This document shows, piece by piece, positions 15,928 through 23,790 of a stretch of DNA of 32,557 nucleotides. Below the pieces are notes generated by a model that saw only the letters and a list, made by a program, of their open reading frames with translations, searched no databases and was not told where the DNA came from. Position 1 is the stretch's first letter. Every line of letters starts with the position of its first letter. The DNA lies in the NCBI GenBank assembly GCA_030038175.1, contig JASHPN010000310.1, positions 1 to 32,557 on the forward strand. Reading direction: 5' to 3'. Origin of the DNA: Verrucomicrobiia bacterium (GTDB lineage Bacteria > Verrucomicrobiota > Verrucomicrobiia > Limisphaerales > UBA11358). The translations under genes and the position numbers were made by a program.

Positions 15928-18357
15928 ATGAATTATCGTGTACGACGCAAGGGAGAAGACCTCGGCTTTTTTCCGCTTGAGGAATTGCGGCGGCGTCGCG
16001 AGACGGGAGAGTTTACCGGAGGCGAATATGTTCAGCGCGAAGGGATGACCGATTGGCAGGCGCTGGACCTCGTATTGCAACAGGGCTACCGGGTCATGCC
16101 GCCTCGGGTGCCGGGTGCGGTTTCTTCCGGCGGTCCCGCTCCGGCAATCATCTGGACGATTGTCGGCGTTGCGGTCGTGATCGTTCTCCTGGTCCTGACG
16201 GGCTTCGGTTATTTCATCGCCCGCATCCAACGGGAGATGGCTATAAATGTGGACGGCATAAGAAACAACGCGGCGCTGAACGAAATGAATCCCCAGGCAG
16301 TGGCGACGGCCGGCGAACCCATCGTTTGGACGACCAATAGCCAAACGTATTTGGATGTCCAAAGACGCGAGCGGGAGTTCCGGCTCCGACAATGGGTGGA
16401 CGGTTACGAATTGCGCGGCATCCGCAATCCCGCCTGCGAAGCCGAAGCCGATCTCTTTCTCCGAACGGTGATCGCCTGCGACTATGGCGGTCCGGAAGCG
16501 ACGAATACGATGTCATTGGACGATGAAGCCGATAAACTTGGCAATAATTCCAATTGCACTGATCCGTTGGTATTGACGATGGCCGCGGAGAGCAGCATGA
16601 ACCAGTTTGACGCCATTGACCGCTTGAACCGCGCGCTGGCCGCCTATCCGTCTTCTTCGCACAAGGCTTATCCCCGGCTTTGTGCCATCGTGCGTCTCGC
16701 CGGGATGTTGGGTGGCAGCTCCGACCGTGGCGGCCAGTTGCAAACGGAGGCCCTGGCACAACTGTCCAAATGCTTTACGGATGGCAGCTTTACACCCGCC
16801 GATCAACGGTCTGTCGGCGAAATCTTTGTGAGCGGCTGGGGCTATAATATTTTCAGGGCCAAGGGCAATTCGGTGTGTCAGATCGTGGACCATGCCGGCC
16901 CCGATTATCATTGGCTCGCCCTGGTGCTCGACGGCGAGAATGAAATTAATCAGGCCTGGGCGGCGCGTGGATCCGGATACAGTGATGCGGTTACCGATGA
17001 AGGGTGGCGCGGTTTTAATTCGCATCTGGCGTCCGCCCGCGCCGATTTGACCGCCGCGTGGAACCTGCACCCCGACTGGCCATTGGCGCCCGACCGGATG
17101 ATCACTGTTTCACTGGGCAATGGCGGCCTGGCGGCAATGCGTTTGTGGTTTGATCGGACGACCCAGGCGCAGATTGATTATCCGGACGCATGGTCGGAAA
17201 TGCGCTGGGGGTTGCGCCCCCGCTGGTACGGCAATGAAAAAGCCATGCTCGCCCTCGGTGTTGCCGCCATCAACACCGGCCGTTTCGATACCGACGTGCC
17301 CCGCAAATACATGGATTGTATTGGTGACGTCGAATCCGAAATGGGCCTGCCCGTCGGCCAGCACATTTATGGGCGCAAAGACATCTGGCCAAATTTGGAG
17401 CGGATGTATGACGGTTACGTGAATGCTCCCTCGCAGAAACAGTTTCGCAACGGCTGGCGCACGTCTTATGCCGTCGTCGCTTATCTTGCCGGCAAATATC
17501 ACGCGGCCCGCGTTCAATTGGAGGCGTTGAATTGGGAGCCGCTGCCGGTCAAGATGGATGGCTGGGGCGTTGATCTTTCGCTCATGCCGCTGGAAGTGGC
17601 CGCGCGCACCGGGCCGCTCGGAAAAGAAATTGCCGCGGCCGAACGCGCGCGCGCCCAGGACAATATTCGCGGCGCCCTTAAGAGCTATCAAAAATTAAAC
17701 GGCAAGCCGGACGCTGACGCGCGCACACGCCAGTTCATCCAATGCCGTTTGGACGAGTTGACGGCCGAAAATAAACTGCAAAAGGGCGAATGGATCAGCC
17801 TGTTGCCCGCGCGTGATAATGATCCCGATTGGGTCTATCGCTTTGGCAAGGCTCACGTCTTGCCCGGTGGCGCGCTCGAGGTGGAATCCGGCCCGCGCGG
17901 CCACATGCTTTTTCCCCGTATCCGGGCGGGATCGAATTTTGAGGTGCGCGGGCAATTCGAAGTGGCGCATTCCGCCAATAAAAATTTTCAAGGCGGCCTG
18001 GTGATGGGCCTGCCCGATTTCGACGGCTATGATTGGTACGGCTTCCGGCTCAAACGGAACAACCGGGAGGGAAACGCGCAGGATTGGGAAGGCGACCAGG
18101 TTTGTTTTGCCGAAGGCTGGACGCGCAGCCAGATTGCGCGCCATTTGGTGTTGAACGATGTGACCAACTCATTCGATTTCTCCCTCCAGGACGGAAAGGT
18201 GACCGCGTCGGTCAATGGCGTGAAGGTCTTTGGCCAGGCCGCGCCGCCGGTGACTATCAGCGTGCCCAAAAATTCCTATCTCGTCGGCCTGGGCGCCTTC
18301 AATGACAGCCCCGACACCATCATCCGTTATCGAAACGTGCAGTTGCGGAAGCTTTAA
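15928..18357 (+). CDS. GYF_2-domain membrane protein with large extracytoplasmic region
   Basis: An 809-residue protein starting at ATG 15928. TATAAC ends only 6 bases before the ATG, and no Shine-Dalgarno is visible. Residues 1-55 ('YRVRRKGEDLGFFPLEEL', 'GEYVQREGMTDWQAL') match the GYF_2 (DUF4339) pattern, a presumed peptide-binding domain. A single membrane helix follows at about 72-97. The middle (about 110-600) is a helical, tryptophan-rich region resembling DUF4034-type proteins and includes 'AWNLHPDWPLAPDRMI'. The C-terminus (about 630-809) looks like a concanavalin-like jelly-roll ('FEVRGQFEVAH', 'YDWYGFRL', 'ITASVNG'-like strand). The topology is probably cytoplasmic GYF, periplasmic remainder. 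It converges on the operon at 18360 with 2 bases between the stop codons. Function unknown. Confidence 0.82.
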   Translation: MNYRVRRKGEDLGFFPLEELRRRRETGEFTGGEYVQREGMTDWQALDLVLQQGYRVMPPRVPGAVSSGGPAPAIIWTIVGVAVVIVLLVLTGFGYFIARIQREMAINVDGIRNNAALNEMNPQAVATAGEPIVWTTNSQTYLDVQRREREFRLRQWVDGYELRGIRNPACEAEADLFLRTVIACDYGGPEATNTMSLDDEADKLGNNSNCTDPLVLTMAAESSMNQFDAIDRLNRALAAYPSSSHKAYPRLCAIVRLAGMLGGSSDRGGQLQTEALAQLSKCFTDGSFTPADQRSVGEIFVSGWGYNIFRAKGNSVCQIVDHAGPDYHWLALVLDGENEINQAWAARGSGYSDAVTDEGWRGFNSHLASARADLTAAWNLHPDWPLAPDRMITVSLGNGGLAAMRLWFDRTTQAQIDYPDAWSEMRWGLRPRWYGNEKAMLALGVAAINTGRFDTDVPRKYMDCIGDVESEMGLPVGQHIYGRKDIWPNLERMYDGYVNAPSQKQFRNGWRTSYAVVAYLAGKYHAARVQLEALNWEPLPVKMDGWGVDLSLMPLEVAARTGPLGKEIAAAERARAQDNIRGALKSYQKLNGKPDADARTRQFIQCRLDELTAENKLQKGEWISLLPARDNDPDWVYRFGKAHVLPGGALEVESGPRGHMLFPRIRAGSNFEVRGQFEVAHSANKNFQGGLVMGLPDFDGYDWYGFRLKRNNREGNAQDWEGDQVCFAEGWTRSQIARHLVLNDVTNSFDFSLQDGKVTASVNGVKVFGQAAPPVTISVPKNSYLVGLGAFNDSPDTIIRYRNVQLRKL

Positions 18358-18359
18358 AC

Positions 18360-19115
18360 TTATTTCGTCCGATAAAGCGCGTCCACGATATTTCGGAGAT
18401 ATTGTTCGTCGGCGACGCCGTCGGTGGCTTCGGCAGGAAACTCGACTTTGCCGCGGAAATGAGCGGCCAGGTCGGCGAAGGTTTCGACCCGGGCCACGGG
18501 TTCAAATTCATCCCGGCGCAGGAGCGCCTGCAAGGCAATGCCCGCTTCCATCGGCGAGGTGTTTTGCCGCAAACGGGCGGCCAGATGCGGAAATTGCCTG
18601 AGCGAATTAAATTTGCCGGCCAGCAATTGGTCCAGGTCCGGCTCGCGGAGTTGCGGGCTGCGAATGACGACGGTATTGGCGGCGACATCGCCGAGCCGCT
18701 GGGATTTCGCGGTCAACCAACACGCCGCGCCGCCGACGAAATAGAATAGCGGCAATTGGTCCACGAAGCGCAACAGATTGCGGACGACAATTTGGTTGAA
18801 TTGCAGCCTCATGCCCTCCACGTCCACCACGCGGAGGCGAAAAAGCTTTTTCCCGATAGTCTGGCCGCGCCAGCTCCATTCAAAAAAAATTCCATACCCG
18901 ATGCCCATGAGAAACAACCCGATGATGTAAAACGCAAAAGCGAATTGGAAACTGACAATTCCGAACAACCCAAAGACGATTCCCAGGGCGGACATCACGA
19001 GCTGGATGCAAAGCAAATCTATGAACCACGCCAAAAATCGCGTCACCGGTCCGGCGAGCATTTGTGAAAACACAATTCCTTCCGGCGTGCGGATGATGAG
19101 CGTGGACGTTTTCAT
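18360..19115 (-). CDS. RDD-family membrane protein (last gene of MoxR operon)
   Basis: A 251-residue protein. ATG 19115 is chosen because conserved sequence ('STLIIRTPEGIVFSQMLAG') begins there, 10 bases after the preceding stop. An upstream frame extension runs through the repeat at 19181-19202. The RDD domain covers about 22-150: Arg near 26 and Asp near 33 in the first helix ('RFLAWFIDLL'), further helices at about 37-78, the 'GQTIGKKLFRLRVVD' loop near 84-98, and 'QRLGDVAANTVV' after the last helix. About 95 residues of soluble, probably cytoplasmic tail follow. RDD proteins are small integral membrane proteins, some linked to ion transport; the function here is unknown. RDD genes next to SpoIIM, DUF58 and MoxR genes are a recurring bacterial arrangement. 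Confidence 0.85.
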   Translation of the reverse strand: MKTSTLIIRTPEGIVFSQMLAGPVTRFLAWFIDLLCIQLVMSALGIVFGLFGIVSFQFAFAFYIIGLFLMGIGYGIFFEWSWRGQTIGKKLFRLRVVDVEGMRLQFNQIVVRNLLRFVDQLPLFYFVGGAACWLTAKSQRLGDVAANTVVIRSPQLREPDLDQLLAGKFNSLRQFPHLAARLRQNTSPMEAGIALQALLRRDEFEPVARVETFADLAAHFRGKVEFPAEATDGVADEQYLRNIVDALYRTK

Positions 19116-19125
19116 GAGGGGGTTG

Positions 19126-20280
19126 TCAATGGGCGTCCAATTTTGGAGGCCGAAGTTCTTCAGGAACCGTAACACCGCAGCGGCAGGCATCCTTGCCTGC
19201 CGTAGAGGGCGAGCTTCCAGCCGCCCGGACGAACGGCCCCATGCCATTCGAGGTTCCGGTCGGCGTCTCCACTCCACTTTTTAACGCGTCCGCTTTTCGC
19301 CTTCCCGATCTTGAGAGGAACAGGATCAACAGGATCAATTCAACGCAGCCAAAAGCGATCTTCAAATCGTACGGAATGACGGGTTCATGATATTGGGACA
19401 AAAAAGACTCGATGAAGCCCGCCCAAACCAAAAGCACCGCAACGCCAAAGATCAGGGTCATGACGTCCTGCGCGACGGCCCGCAACCGCGCTCTCAGCGA
19501 ATGCCGGCTGCCGTATCCAATAATCGCCATGGCCAGGATGAGCCCGGCCTGGCCGGCGATCAGAATGGAAGGGATTTCAATGACGCCGTGCGGCATCAGC
19601 CAGCCCAATAGAAATTTCGTTTCTCCGGCGCGCATATAATCCACCGCAACCGCTCCGAGTATGACGCCGTTGTAAAAGAGCATCAAAATCGTTCCAAAAC
19701 CCCAGGTCATGCCCAGCGCCAGCGTGAAGATGGCCACCTTGGTGTTGTGGGTCATCAAATCCGCGGCAAACGTGGCCTTATAACCTTTCAACCGGTCGTG
19801 CGTTGCTTTTTCCTCTTCCTGCACGCGCTTGACCGGGTCCTGCATCAGTCCCGGAAACGGCATCAAAACCGATTTGGAGGCCGGGTCAAAGGCAATCGCC
19901 CCGCCGCCAAACAGGCAGCCGACGATCGTGATCGCCAGCGACAGGTGAAAAGCCCGCACATGCCGGCGAAACGTCTGCGGCAGCGTCGTAAAAAACCATT
20001 GCACCGGGAAAATGCGGCGTTGCTTTTCGCGCGTCTCATGAATTTCGCCATAGGCGCGGCTGACCAGATTTTCCAGGTAACGCCGGATTTCCGGCTCGGC
20101 GGAGAACGTGGTGATTTTGGCCAGCCCGGCGGCGGTGCGCTCATAGAGCAAATGAAAGAGTTGCAGTTGCTGCAGGGACATCCGCGCGTTGGGCTCGCCT
20201 TCGATGTGATTGAGCATTTTTTCCAACTCGGTCCAGAACGGCCTTTCGTTGGCGATAAAACGTTGCAGATCTACAATCAC
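19126..20280 (-). CDS. SpoIIM-family (stage II sporulation protein M-like) membrane protein
   Basis: A 384-residue protein starting at GTG 20280, whose GTGA overlaps the DUF58 stop. An N-terminal helical soluble part (1-105) is followed by membrane helices at about 110-131, 181-212, 235-256, 271-293 and 307-324. The SpoIIM hallmarks are 'HNTKVAIFTLALGMTWGFG' with 'LFYNGVILGA', then 'LMPHGVIEIPSILIAGQAGL'. In Firmicutes SpoIIM acts in engulfment; in non-spore-formers the family is found with MoxR/DUF58 genes and its role is unknown. The last 35-40 residues ('RAAGSSPSTAGKDACRCG' region) are encoded by a dispersed palindromic repeat, so the original C-terminus seems to have been replaced or extended. 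The core family call is firm. Confidence 0.88.
   Translation of the reverse strand: MIVDLQRFIANERPFWTELEKMLNHIEGEPNARMSLQQLQLFHLLYERTAAGLAKITTFSAEPEIRRYLENLVSRAYGEIHETREKQRRIFPVQWFFTTLPQTFRRHVRAFHLSLAITIVGCLFGGGAIAFDPASKSVLMPFPGLMQDPVKRVQEEEKATHDRLKGYKATFAADLMTHNTKVAIFTLALGMTWGFGTILMLFYNGVILGAVAVDYMRAGETKFLLGWLMPHGVIEIPSILIAGQAGLILAMAIIGYGSRHSLRARLRAVAQDVMTLIFGVAVLLVWAGFIESFLSQYHEPVIPYDLKIAFGCVELILLILFLSRSGRRKADALKSGVETPTGTSNGMGPFVRAAGSSPSTAGKDACRCGVTVPEELRPPKLDAH
19181..19202. repeat. Palindromic repeat inside the SpoIIM gene 3' end
   Basis: CGGCAGGCA (19181-19189) pairs with TGCCTGCCG (19194-19202) around TCCT, a perfect 9-base stem. It belongs to the same family as 8133-8149. It lies within codons for the SpoIIM tail (about residues 360-367) and just upstream of the RDD start. 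Confidence 0.7.
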
Positions 20281-21611
20281 AATAACTGCCTTTGTTTGAC
20301 GGCCAAATACTGCGAGACCAACTCGGCGCTTAACCGCTCATTTTGCAGGAGGGCGAATTGGACCCCGATGCGCTGTAAAATCTTTTGCAGTTCGCGCAGT
20401 TTTTGCCAGCGCAAATGGCCGCCCAATTCCTGGTATAATTCGTCCACGCTCGAGACGCCCGGGTTGGAAAAGAGCGGACGGACGCCAGGCGGGCGCACCA
20501 TATTTACCAGCACCAAATGCTGCCGCCGGATCAATTCCACATTGCGCGCGAAACTTTCAGCCACCGCCGGATCATCCAGGGCCGTCAGGAAAACCAGCAA
20601 CGCGCGGCGGCGCAATCGCAGCCGGATGAACGCGCAAAGCTCGTCAAAATCCGGCGTGACGGTCTTCGCCTCCAGGGTGTAAAGCGCGTCGCGGCAGGCG
20701 TTATAGTGTGACTGGCCGTTCTTCGCGCGAACAAATTTTTCCACCTTGTCGGCGAAAGTGAGAATCCCAAACAAATCGCCCTGTTGTTCGGCTGCCAGTC
20801 CGAGCACCAGGGCCGCGGTCACAAACCGTTCCAGCGCGGAATCGGCGCCGGGGTTTTCGTTGACGCGTCGCGCGCTCAGGCGCGAGGCGTCCACAATTAC
20901 ATAAACCTCCTGCGTTTTTTCGATTTGAAAAACTTTTGTGATCGGCTTGCCGCGCCGCGCGGTGGCTTTCCAATGGATTTCGTCATAGCCGTCACCGGGC
21001 ACATACTCGCGCAGCTTCTCAAAATCGCGGCCCTTGCCAATCTGCCGGTGGGCGTGCAGGCCAAACTGGCCGCGGTTCAAAAACAGCGCCGCCAGATGTT
21101 TCCGCTCCTTTAACAGGTTGGGATAGACACGAATTTCCGATTTAACCGGCGCCGGCTTGCGCGCCGCCCAAAAGCCCAGCGGCGACTCGCCTTCCACATA
21201 GATGCGGTCGAAACAGTAATTGCCGCGCCGGAGCGGCGTGCAAGGCCACGTCAGCCGCGACCATTCGCTCCGGGCCGGCAGGACCGCGTCCAGTTCCGGC
21301 GCTTCCGTCTCAATTTCAGCCGGCCAGGGCAGGCCCAGGCGCAACCGTTGTTTCCGCTGCGGTTCATTGCGCACCCGCAATTCCAGGCTGGCTGCGCGGT
21401 CTTTGGACATTCGGGCCACGGGCGGAAGTTCGACACCGATTCCCCGCAGATTTTTGCGCGCGCCGACGGCGTCGGCCACGGCGACCAAAAACAATCCGCC
21501 AATGAAGATCAGCGATGGGTCCATGGCCGCGGGCGATACCGCCGCAAGGAACGCGAACGGCAAAACGATCACGGCCGTCCAAAACAATAATCTGGTGCGC
21601 GGGACAATCAT
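20277..21611 (-). CDS. DUF58 domain protein (vWA-like partner of MoxR)
   Basis: A 444-residue protein starting at ATG 21611, in ATGA overlap with the MoxR stop. Two membrane helices at about 7-29 and 32-48 anchor it. A beta-rich segment follows, then the DUF58 signature 'REYVPGDGYDEIHWKATAR' (201-219) and a von Willebrand A-like strand 'YVIVDASR' with D241 and S243 as the start of a partial MIDAS. DUF58 proteins are the usual partners of MoxR AAA+ ATPases, which are thought to insert metal or remodel targets through vWA domains. Its position directly after the ATPase gene fits this. 'GILTFADKVEKF' (282-293) and the later 'LLVFLTALDDPAV' strand continue the vWA fold. The substrate is unknown. 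Confidence 0.92.
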   Translation of the reverse strand: MIVPRTRLLFWTAVIVLPFAFLAAVSPAAMDPSLIFIGGLFLVAVADAVGARKNLRGIGVELPPVARMSKDRAASLELRVRNEPQRKQRLRLGLPWPAEIETEAPELDAVLPARSEWSRLTWPCTPLRRGNYCFDRIYVEGESPLGFWAARKPAPVKSEIRVYPNLLKERKHLAALFLNRGQFGLHAHRQIGKGRDFEKLREYVPGDGYDEIHWKATARRGKPITKVFQIEKTQEVYVIVDASRLSARRVNENPGADSALERFVTAALVLGLAAEQQGDLFGILTFADKVEKFVRAKNGQSHYNACRDALYTLEAKTVTPDFDELCAFIRLRLRRRALLVFLTALDDPAVAESFARNVELIRRQHLVLVNMVRPPGVRPLFSNPGVSSVDELYQELGGHLRWQKLRELQKILQRIGVQFALLQNERLSAELVSQYLAVKQRQLL

Positions 21612-22567
21612 CGGGGCACGGCGATTTGCTGCAAAATCTGCTGGATGACTTCCGTTACGGTCAACCCTTCAATCTCAAATTCCGGCCGCAAAATCAGGCG
21701 ATGTTCGAGGACCGGCGACGCCATTGTTTTAATGTCGTCCGGGGTCACAAAATCGCGCCCGGCGATTGCCGCCTGGGCGCGGGCCGCCATGATGAGCGAT
21801 TGTGTGGCGCGGGGTCCGGCCCCCACCAGGACGCTTTCATGCGTTCGGGTCGCGCGCACGATATCCACAAGGTACGCAACGAGTTCCTCGCGCAGGACAA
21901 TGGCGGCAAGCCCCTCCCGCAGTTCCGCCAGGTCTTCCGCCTTGATGACCGGCCGCACGACTTTTTGCGCCAGCAGCGTTTCCGGAGCGTCCCGGGTCAT
22001 CGTTCGTTGGGCCAGCAGCAATTCTTCCGCACGGTCCGGCGGCGTCATGCTGATTTTGAGCATGAACCGGTCTTTCTGAGCCTCCGGCAGCGGGTAGGTG
22101 CCTTCGTATTCGATCGGATTTTGCGTGGCGAACACGGTGAAATTGGCCGGCAACGAATGCGTCTCGCGGTCAATCGTCACCAGGCGCTCCTGCATGGCCT
22201 GGAGCAGCGCGGATTGTGTTTTGGCCGGCGCGCGGTTGATTTCATCCGCCAGGAGGAAGGAGGTGAAGATGGGCCCTTTGATGAGCGAAAATTCGTTGCG
22301 CTGCAAATTAAAAACATTCGTGCCGGTGATGTCGGCGGGCATGAGGTCGGGCGTAAATTGAATGCGGGCGAAATCGGCGCCCAGCACGTGTGCGAGCGTA
22401 CGCACCAGCAGGGTCTTGGCGACGCCCGGCACGCCCTCCACGAGCGCATGGTTGCCGGTGAAAATGCAGATGAGGGCCCGTTCGATGACCTCGTGCTGGC
22501 CAATGATGACCTTGCCCGTTTCGCTTCGCGCCTGCGCGAGAACTTCCTTGAGTCGTTCCATGTTCAT
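21608..22567 (-). CDS. MoxR-family AAA+ ATPase
   Basis: A 319-residue cytoplasmic ATPase. ATG 22567 is chosen because it forms an ATGA overlap with the upstream stop and gives the normal family length; a 49-residue longer frame is only read-through of the preceding gene. Walker A is GVPGVAKT (45-52), Walker B is LLADEINRA (105-113), sensor 1 is ATQNP (147-151), the arginine region is EAQKDRF (162-168), and sensor 2 is GPRATQS (251-257). All key residues are present, so it should hydrolyse ATP as a hexamer. MoxR proteins act as chaperones for vWA-domain proteins. The DUF58, DUF4350, DUF4129 and SpoIIM genes around it are typical companions. The biological target here is unknown. Confidence 0.95.
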   Translation of the reverse strand: MNMERLKEVLAQARSETGKVIIGQHEVIERALICIFTGNHALVEGVPGVAKTLLVRTLAHVLGADFARIQFTPDLMPADITGTNVFNLQRNEFSLIKGPIFTSFLLADEINRAPAKTQSALLQAMQERLVTIDRETHSLPANFTVFATQNPIEYEGTYPLPEAQKDRFMLKISMTPPDRAEELLLAQRTMTRDAPETLLAQKVVRPVIKAEDLAELREGLAAIVLREELVAYLVDIVRATRTHESVLVGAGPRATQSLIMAARAQAAIAGRDFVTPDDIKTMASPVLEHRLILRPEFEIEGLTVTEVIQQILQQIAVPR

Positions 22568-23790
22568 AATTTTTGATTTGATGTGCCGAGAGTTTCCGCA
22601 ATTTTTCGATAAGTGGCAACCGGCCTGGCGTTGAATTGTTCTTGGGTGAAGATCGCCTCGGCCTCCCGGGCCCGCGCCGCTGAAATTCGCCCCTTTTGCG
22701 CGGATTTTTTCCATTCCCCAAAGCAGGCGGCCAGCACATTGCCCGGTGAAATGCCGCGCCGAAGCAAATTGACAAAGCCGGAAGCCGAGTCCTTTCCGGT
22801 CACGATATTTCCCCGGGTTTCCTCCTCAAGCGGCGGCACCAGGGCGGATGAATTTTTCCAAATGAACAGCCCGGCGAGCAAAAGCAAACCGGCGACCAGC
22901 CCCTGCAGCCGGTACTTTCGCATGAGCGTCGCGACGCCGGAGGTTTCCACAATTCCCAAATGCGCTTCGTCAAAGATGACGTTTTTGCGGGCGCCAATCA
23001 TCCAGGCCAGCAGGTCCGCGTGACGGTCTTTGGCCATGGCCTCGTTGCTGGCAAAATAGGAATCGGTGGCCATGACCACCGAGCCTTGCCCAAATTTTCG
23101 CTCGATCATGACCGCGCCCGCGCCGCGCGAATAGATGACGCGCCATGCGCTGTCCAGATTGGTAAATATCAGCGCGCTATGCCAGTTCAACGTGTCGGGC
23201 AGCGACAGATCGGCTTGCCTGAAAACCTGAGCCGGGGCGTAGTGGTCTCCGTCCGGTTCCAGCTTGAGAAAGCCGGTGTGGAAATTCCATTTGTCCGGCA
23301 GCGAAACCCACGAATCCTCTTCATCCGTGCTGTCATCCTCCTTCTTTTTCGGCGGCGTCATTTTTTCGTGTTTTTGAGTTCCGTCGGTATTGGTCTCGTC
23401 CTCGAAACTGTAATAATCCGGCGCCGTTTCAGGAAAAAATGTGATGACCAGCCGGCCGCCGCGCGCCAAAAAATTCCGGATTTCCTGGTAGGCTTCCGCC
23501 GGGAACAAGTCCGAATCATAGTCATCATAGCGGGCCCCGAGGACCAGGTCCACGGATTGCGGCTCTTCCGGCAGGCGGTCGGAATCGCTGAAATCGCGGC
23601 GCACGGCCAGCCCGGGAATTTTTTCCAGGCTTTCATACAGAGCCATCGCGCCCAGCGGATCCACGCGCAACGTGGAATAGGGCGGGTAAACGTCACCGGA
23701 CTGAAAGCGCAGTTCAAATAAATCAACCAGGCCCAGCACAAACGCCGCCGCGCATCCCAGCAAAATCACGATGGGCAGAAAGCGTTTCAT
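22564..23790 (-). CDS. DUF4350-domain membrane protein
   Basis: A 408-residue protein starting at ATG 23790 in ATGA overlap with the DUF4129 gene. An N-terminal helix (4-22) and a second helix (296-311) flank a soluble domain, probably extracytoplasmic. That domain carries the DUF4350 pattern: 'YSTLRVDPLGAMALYESLEK' (38-57), 'FLARGGRLVITFFPE' (107-121), 'FGQGSVVMATDSYFASNEAM' (233-252) and 'IFDEAHLG' (272-279). The fold is related to glutamine amidotransferase-like domains but no catalytic Cys is evident. A charged, low-complexity insert (about 128-160) interrupts the domain. The soluble tail after the second helix (312-408) should be cytoplasmic. DUF4350 genes habitually sit between DUF4129 and MoxR genes. 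Function unknown. Confidence 0.88.
   Translation of the reverse strand: MKRFLPIVILLGCAAAFVLGLVDLFELRFQSGDVYPPYSTLRVDPLGAMALYESLEKIPGLAVRRDFSDSDRLPEEPQSVDLVLGARYDDYDSDLFPAEAYQEIRNFLARGGRLVITFFPETAPDYYSFEDETNTDGTQKHEKMTPPKKKEDDSTDEEDSWVSLPDKWNFHTGFLKLEPDGDHYAPAQVFRQADLSLPDTLNWHSALIFTNLDSAWRVIYSRGAGAVMIERKFGQGSVVMATDSYFASNEAMAKDRHADLLAWMIGARKNVIFDEAHLGIVETSGVATLMRKYRLQGLVAGLLLLAGLFIWKNSSALVPPLEEETRGNIVTGKDSASGFVNLLRRGISPGNVLAACFGEWKKSAQKGRISAARAREAEAIFTQEQFNARPVATYRKIAETLGTSNQKL

Noticed and set aside
21515-22576. 353-codon plus-strand frame antisense to the MoxR and DUF58 genes
   Set aside because: The opposite strand encodes all MoxR motifs, and the antisense product has unnatural composition.
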